From: Pseudomonadota bacterium
Lineage (GTDB): Bacteria > Pseudomonadota > Alphaproteobacteria > Rhizobiales > Devosiaceae
Assembly (NCBI GenBank): GCA_023427545.1
Contig: JAEZBF010000052.1
Span: forward strand, 1-6,037
Reading direction: 5' to 3'
Length of the DNA: 6,037 bases
Shown here: positions 4,782-6,037 of the stretch, in pieces
Numbering within the stretch: the first letter of the stretch is position 1
Layout: each line of letters starts with the position of its first letter
Made by a program: the position numbers and the translations under genes
The notes under the pieces: model-generated
Database searches by the model: none
What the model saw: only the letters and a program-made list of their open reading frames with translations
Told to the model about the DNA's origin: nothing

Positions 4782-6037
4782 ATGGCGCTTCCCCGGATTG
4801 CCCTAGCGCTATTCCTGATCGCCATCACGGCATTCGCAGCGCTCAGCCCGCAGGACCCGTTCAATAGCCAGGTGATCACCCGCGCCGGCCTGTCGCTCTC
4901 GCTGCTCGAGGACAGCGTCTCCATTGACCGCTTCGCCCCGAGCACGATCGACAAGGCGGAGAAGGACGGTCACTTCTACGCCGACAAGGTGCCGGGCCAC
5001 TCCATGCTGGCGCTGCCCGCAACCGCGCTTGCTCGAGCGCTCACCCGCAGCTCAGACCTCGATGACGATGGCTATCCCACGCTGGTCCGGATCGCCACCA
5101 TTGGCACGAATGGCCTGATTTCCGCGCTGGCAGTCGTCGCGGTCTTCCTGACTGCCGTCCGGCTGGGCGCGGGCACGGCCGGAGCCCTGTTCGGCAGCCT
5201 GACACTGGCGCTGGCGACGCCGTTCCTCGGCTGGTCCACAGCCTTCTTCGCGCACTCTGTGACCGGCAGCCTGCTGATCATCGCCCTCGCAATCGCGGTC
5301 GCCGGTCTGCTCCCCGGCACCGGATGGCCGAGGCGCCATCAGCTGCTCTGGGCCGCCATGCTCGGCCTGATCCTAGGCTTCACGCTGGTCGTCGACCTGA
5401 CCGCCGCGCCGGTGGTCGCAGTCGGCGGACTGCTGACCGCGGTGCTCCTGCTGCGCCGGGCCGGCACCCGGGCAGCACCCAGGATCCTCGCGTTGACCGT
5501 TGGCGGGCTGGCCGGTCTCGCACCTCTGCCGATCTACAACCTCGCCGCCTTCGGCTCGCCGTTCACGCTCGGCTATTCCAGCGTCGTCGGCTTCGAGGGC
5601 ATGCACGAAGGCCTGTTCGGCGTAACGCTCCCCAGCCTCGCCGTGATGTACGAGCTCCTCTTTGGCCTCTACCGTGGCTTGCTTCCGCTCTCGCCGATCC
5701 TCCTGCTCGTCCCGCTCGGTCTCACTCGCATGTGGGCACGCCCCGCGACCCAGGTGCTCGCGGGCCTCATCGTCTTCGCAGCGCTCTCCTACCTGCTGAT
5801 CAACTCCAGCTATCACTACTGGAACGGCGGCTGGTCCACCGGCCCGCGCCACATCGTGCCAATGCTGCCCTTCCTCGGCCTCGCCCTCTGCTTCGCAATC
5901 CCGGCGACCCAGCCCATGCGCTTTGCCACTGGTCTGCTGCTGGCGGTGAGCCTGGTGCTGTCGGCCGCCTGCGCCCTGGGCGGTATGTACGCGCCTGACA
6001 AGTTCCGGAACGCCCTCCCTGAATGGGTCATCCCGCA
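4782..6037 (+). CDS. polytopic membrane protein, GT-C glycosyltransferase-like, 3' end outside window
   Basis: An open frame of 418 codons with no stop, cut by the window end. It is an inner-membrane protein with about ten or eleven hydrophobic segments (roughly residues 5-22, 109-126, 131-149, 158-177, 188-206, 208-225, 234-250, 300-316, 324-342, 358-374, 382-402). After the first segment comes a long polar loop with FYADKVPGHSMLALP (65-79). Later motifs are YNLAAFGSPFTLGY (252-265), RGLLPLSPILLL (298-309) and YWNGGWSTGPRH (346-357) followed by PMLPFL. These DK-PG, FGSP and GGW-GPR blocks recall a widespread, poorly characterised family of predicted membrane proteins that resemble GT-C (PMT/ArnT-like) lipid-linked sugar transferases. 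Transferase activity is inference only. The ATG at 4782 is the first start after an in-frame TGA at 4749, but it lacks a clear ribosome site. The coding call rests on the unbroken frame, the regular membrane pattern and the motifs. Confidence 0.82.
   Translation, partial: MALPRIALALFLIAITAFAALSPQDPFNSQVITRAGLSLSLLEDSVSIDRFAPSTIDKAEKDGHFYADKVPGHSMLALPATALARALTRSSDLDDDGYPTLVRIATIGTNGLISALAVVAVFLTAVRLGAGTAGALFGSLTLALATPFLGWSTAFFAHSVTGSLLIIALAIAVAGLLPGTGWPRRHQLLWAAMLGLILGFTLVVDLTAAPVVAVGGLLTAVLLLRRAGTRAAPRILALTVGGLAGLAPLPIYNLAAFGSPFTLGYSSVVGFEGMHEGLFGVTLPSLAVMYELLFGLYRGLLPLSPILLLVPLGLTRMWARPATQVLAGLIVFAALSYLLINSSYHYWNGGWSTGPRHIVPMLPFLGLALCFAIPATQPMRFATGLLLAVSLVLSAACALGGMYAPDKFRNALPEWVIP

Noticed and set aside
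5324..5998. A 224-codon plus-strand open frame near the window end
   Set aside because: It is Arg/Pro-rich and in another frame from the membrane protein that runs unbroken from 4782 with regular hydrophobic segments.

Overview
The window is 6,037 bases of GC-rich, densely packed bacterial chromosome. It carries six protein genes and no RNA genes, mobile elements or CRISPR. The high GC, the codon use and the family combination (circularly permuted ATP-grasp, alpha-E and transglutaminase-like proteins beside a 2-hydroxyacid dehydrogenase) suggest an alphaproteobacterium. That placement is an inference; the sequence alone does not fix a genus.

Layout. At the left edge is the C-terminal half of an auxin efflux carrier (AEC) family permease, on the plus strand and cut by the window start. 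It meets, tail to tail with a 16-base overlap, a three-gene minus-strand operon. Read in its own direction (right to left), the operon is: a circularly permuted ATP-grasp protein (start 3625), an alpha-E protein (start 2204, coupled through a TGATG stop/start overlap), and a transglutaminase-like protein (start 1254, 5 bases after the alpha-E stop). A 136-base divergent intergenic region separates this operon from a plus-strand 2-hydroxyacid dehydrogenase of the glyoxylate/hydroxypyruvate reductase type (3762-4691). After a 90-base gap, a plus-strand polytopic membrane protein begins at 4782 and is still open at the window end (418 codons, no stop).

How the genes work together. The ATP-grasp, alpha-E and transglutaminase-like set is a known conserved bacterial cluster, predicted from comparative genomics to make and process a peptide or amide-linked product by ATP-dependent ligation; the product is not known to me. 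The ATP-grasp and alpha-E proteins look intact. The transglutaminase-like member does not look like a normal thiol enzyme: it keeps the expected His and Asp, but the position that aligns with the nucleophilic Cys is Pro, and a Gln/Ser-rich linker lies just before it. This is the most interesting point in the window. The permease, the dehydrogenase and the membrane protein show no clear functional link to the operon.
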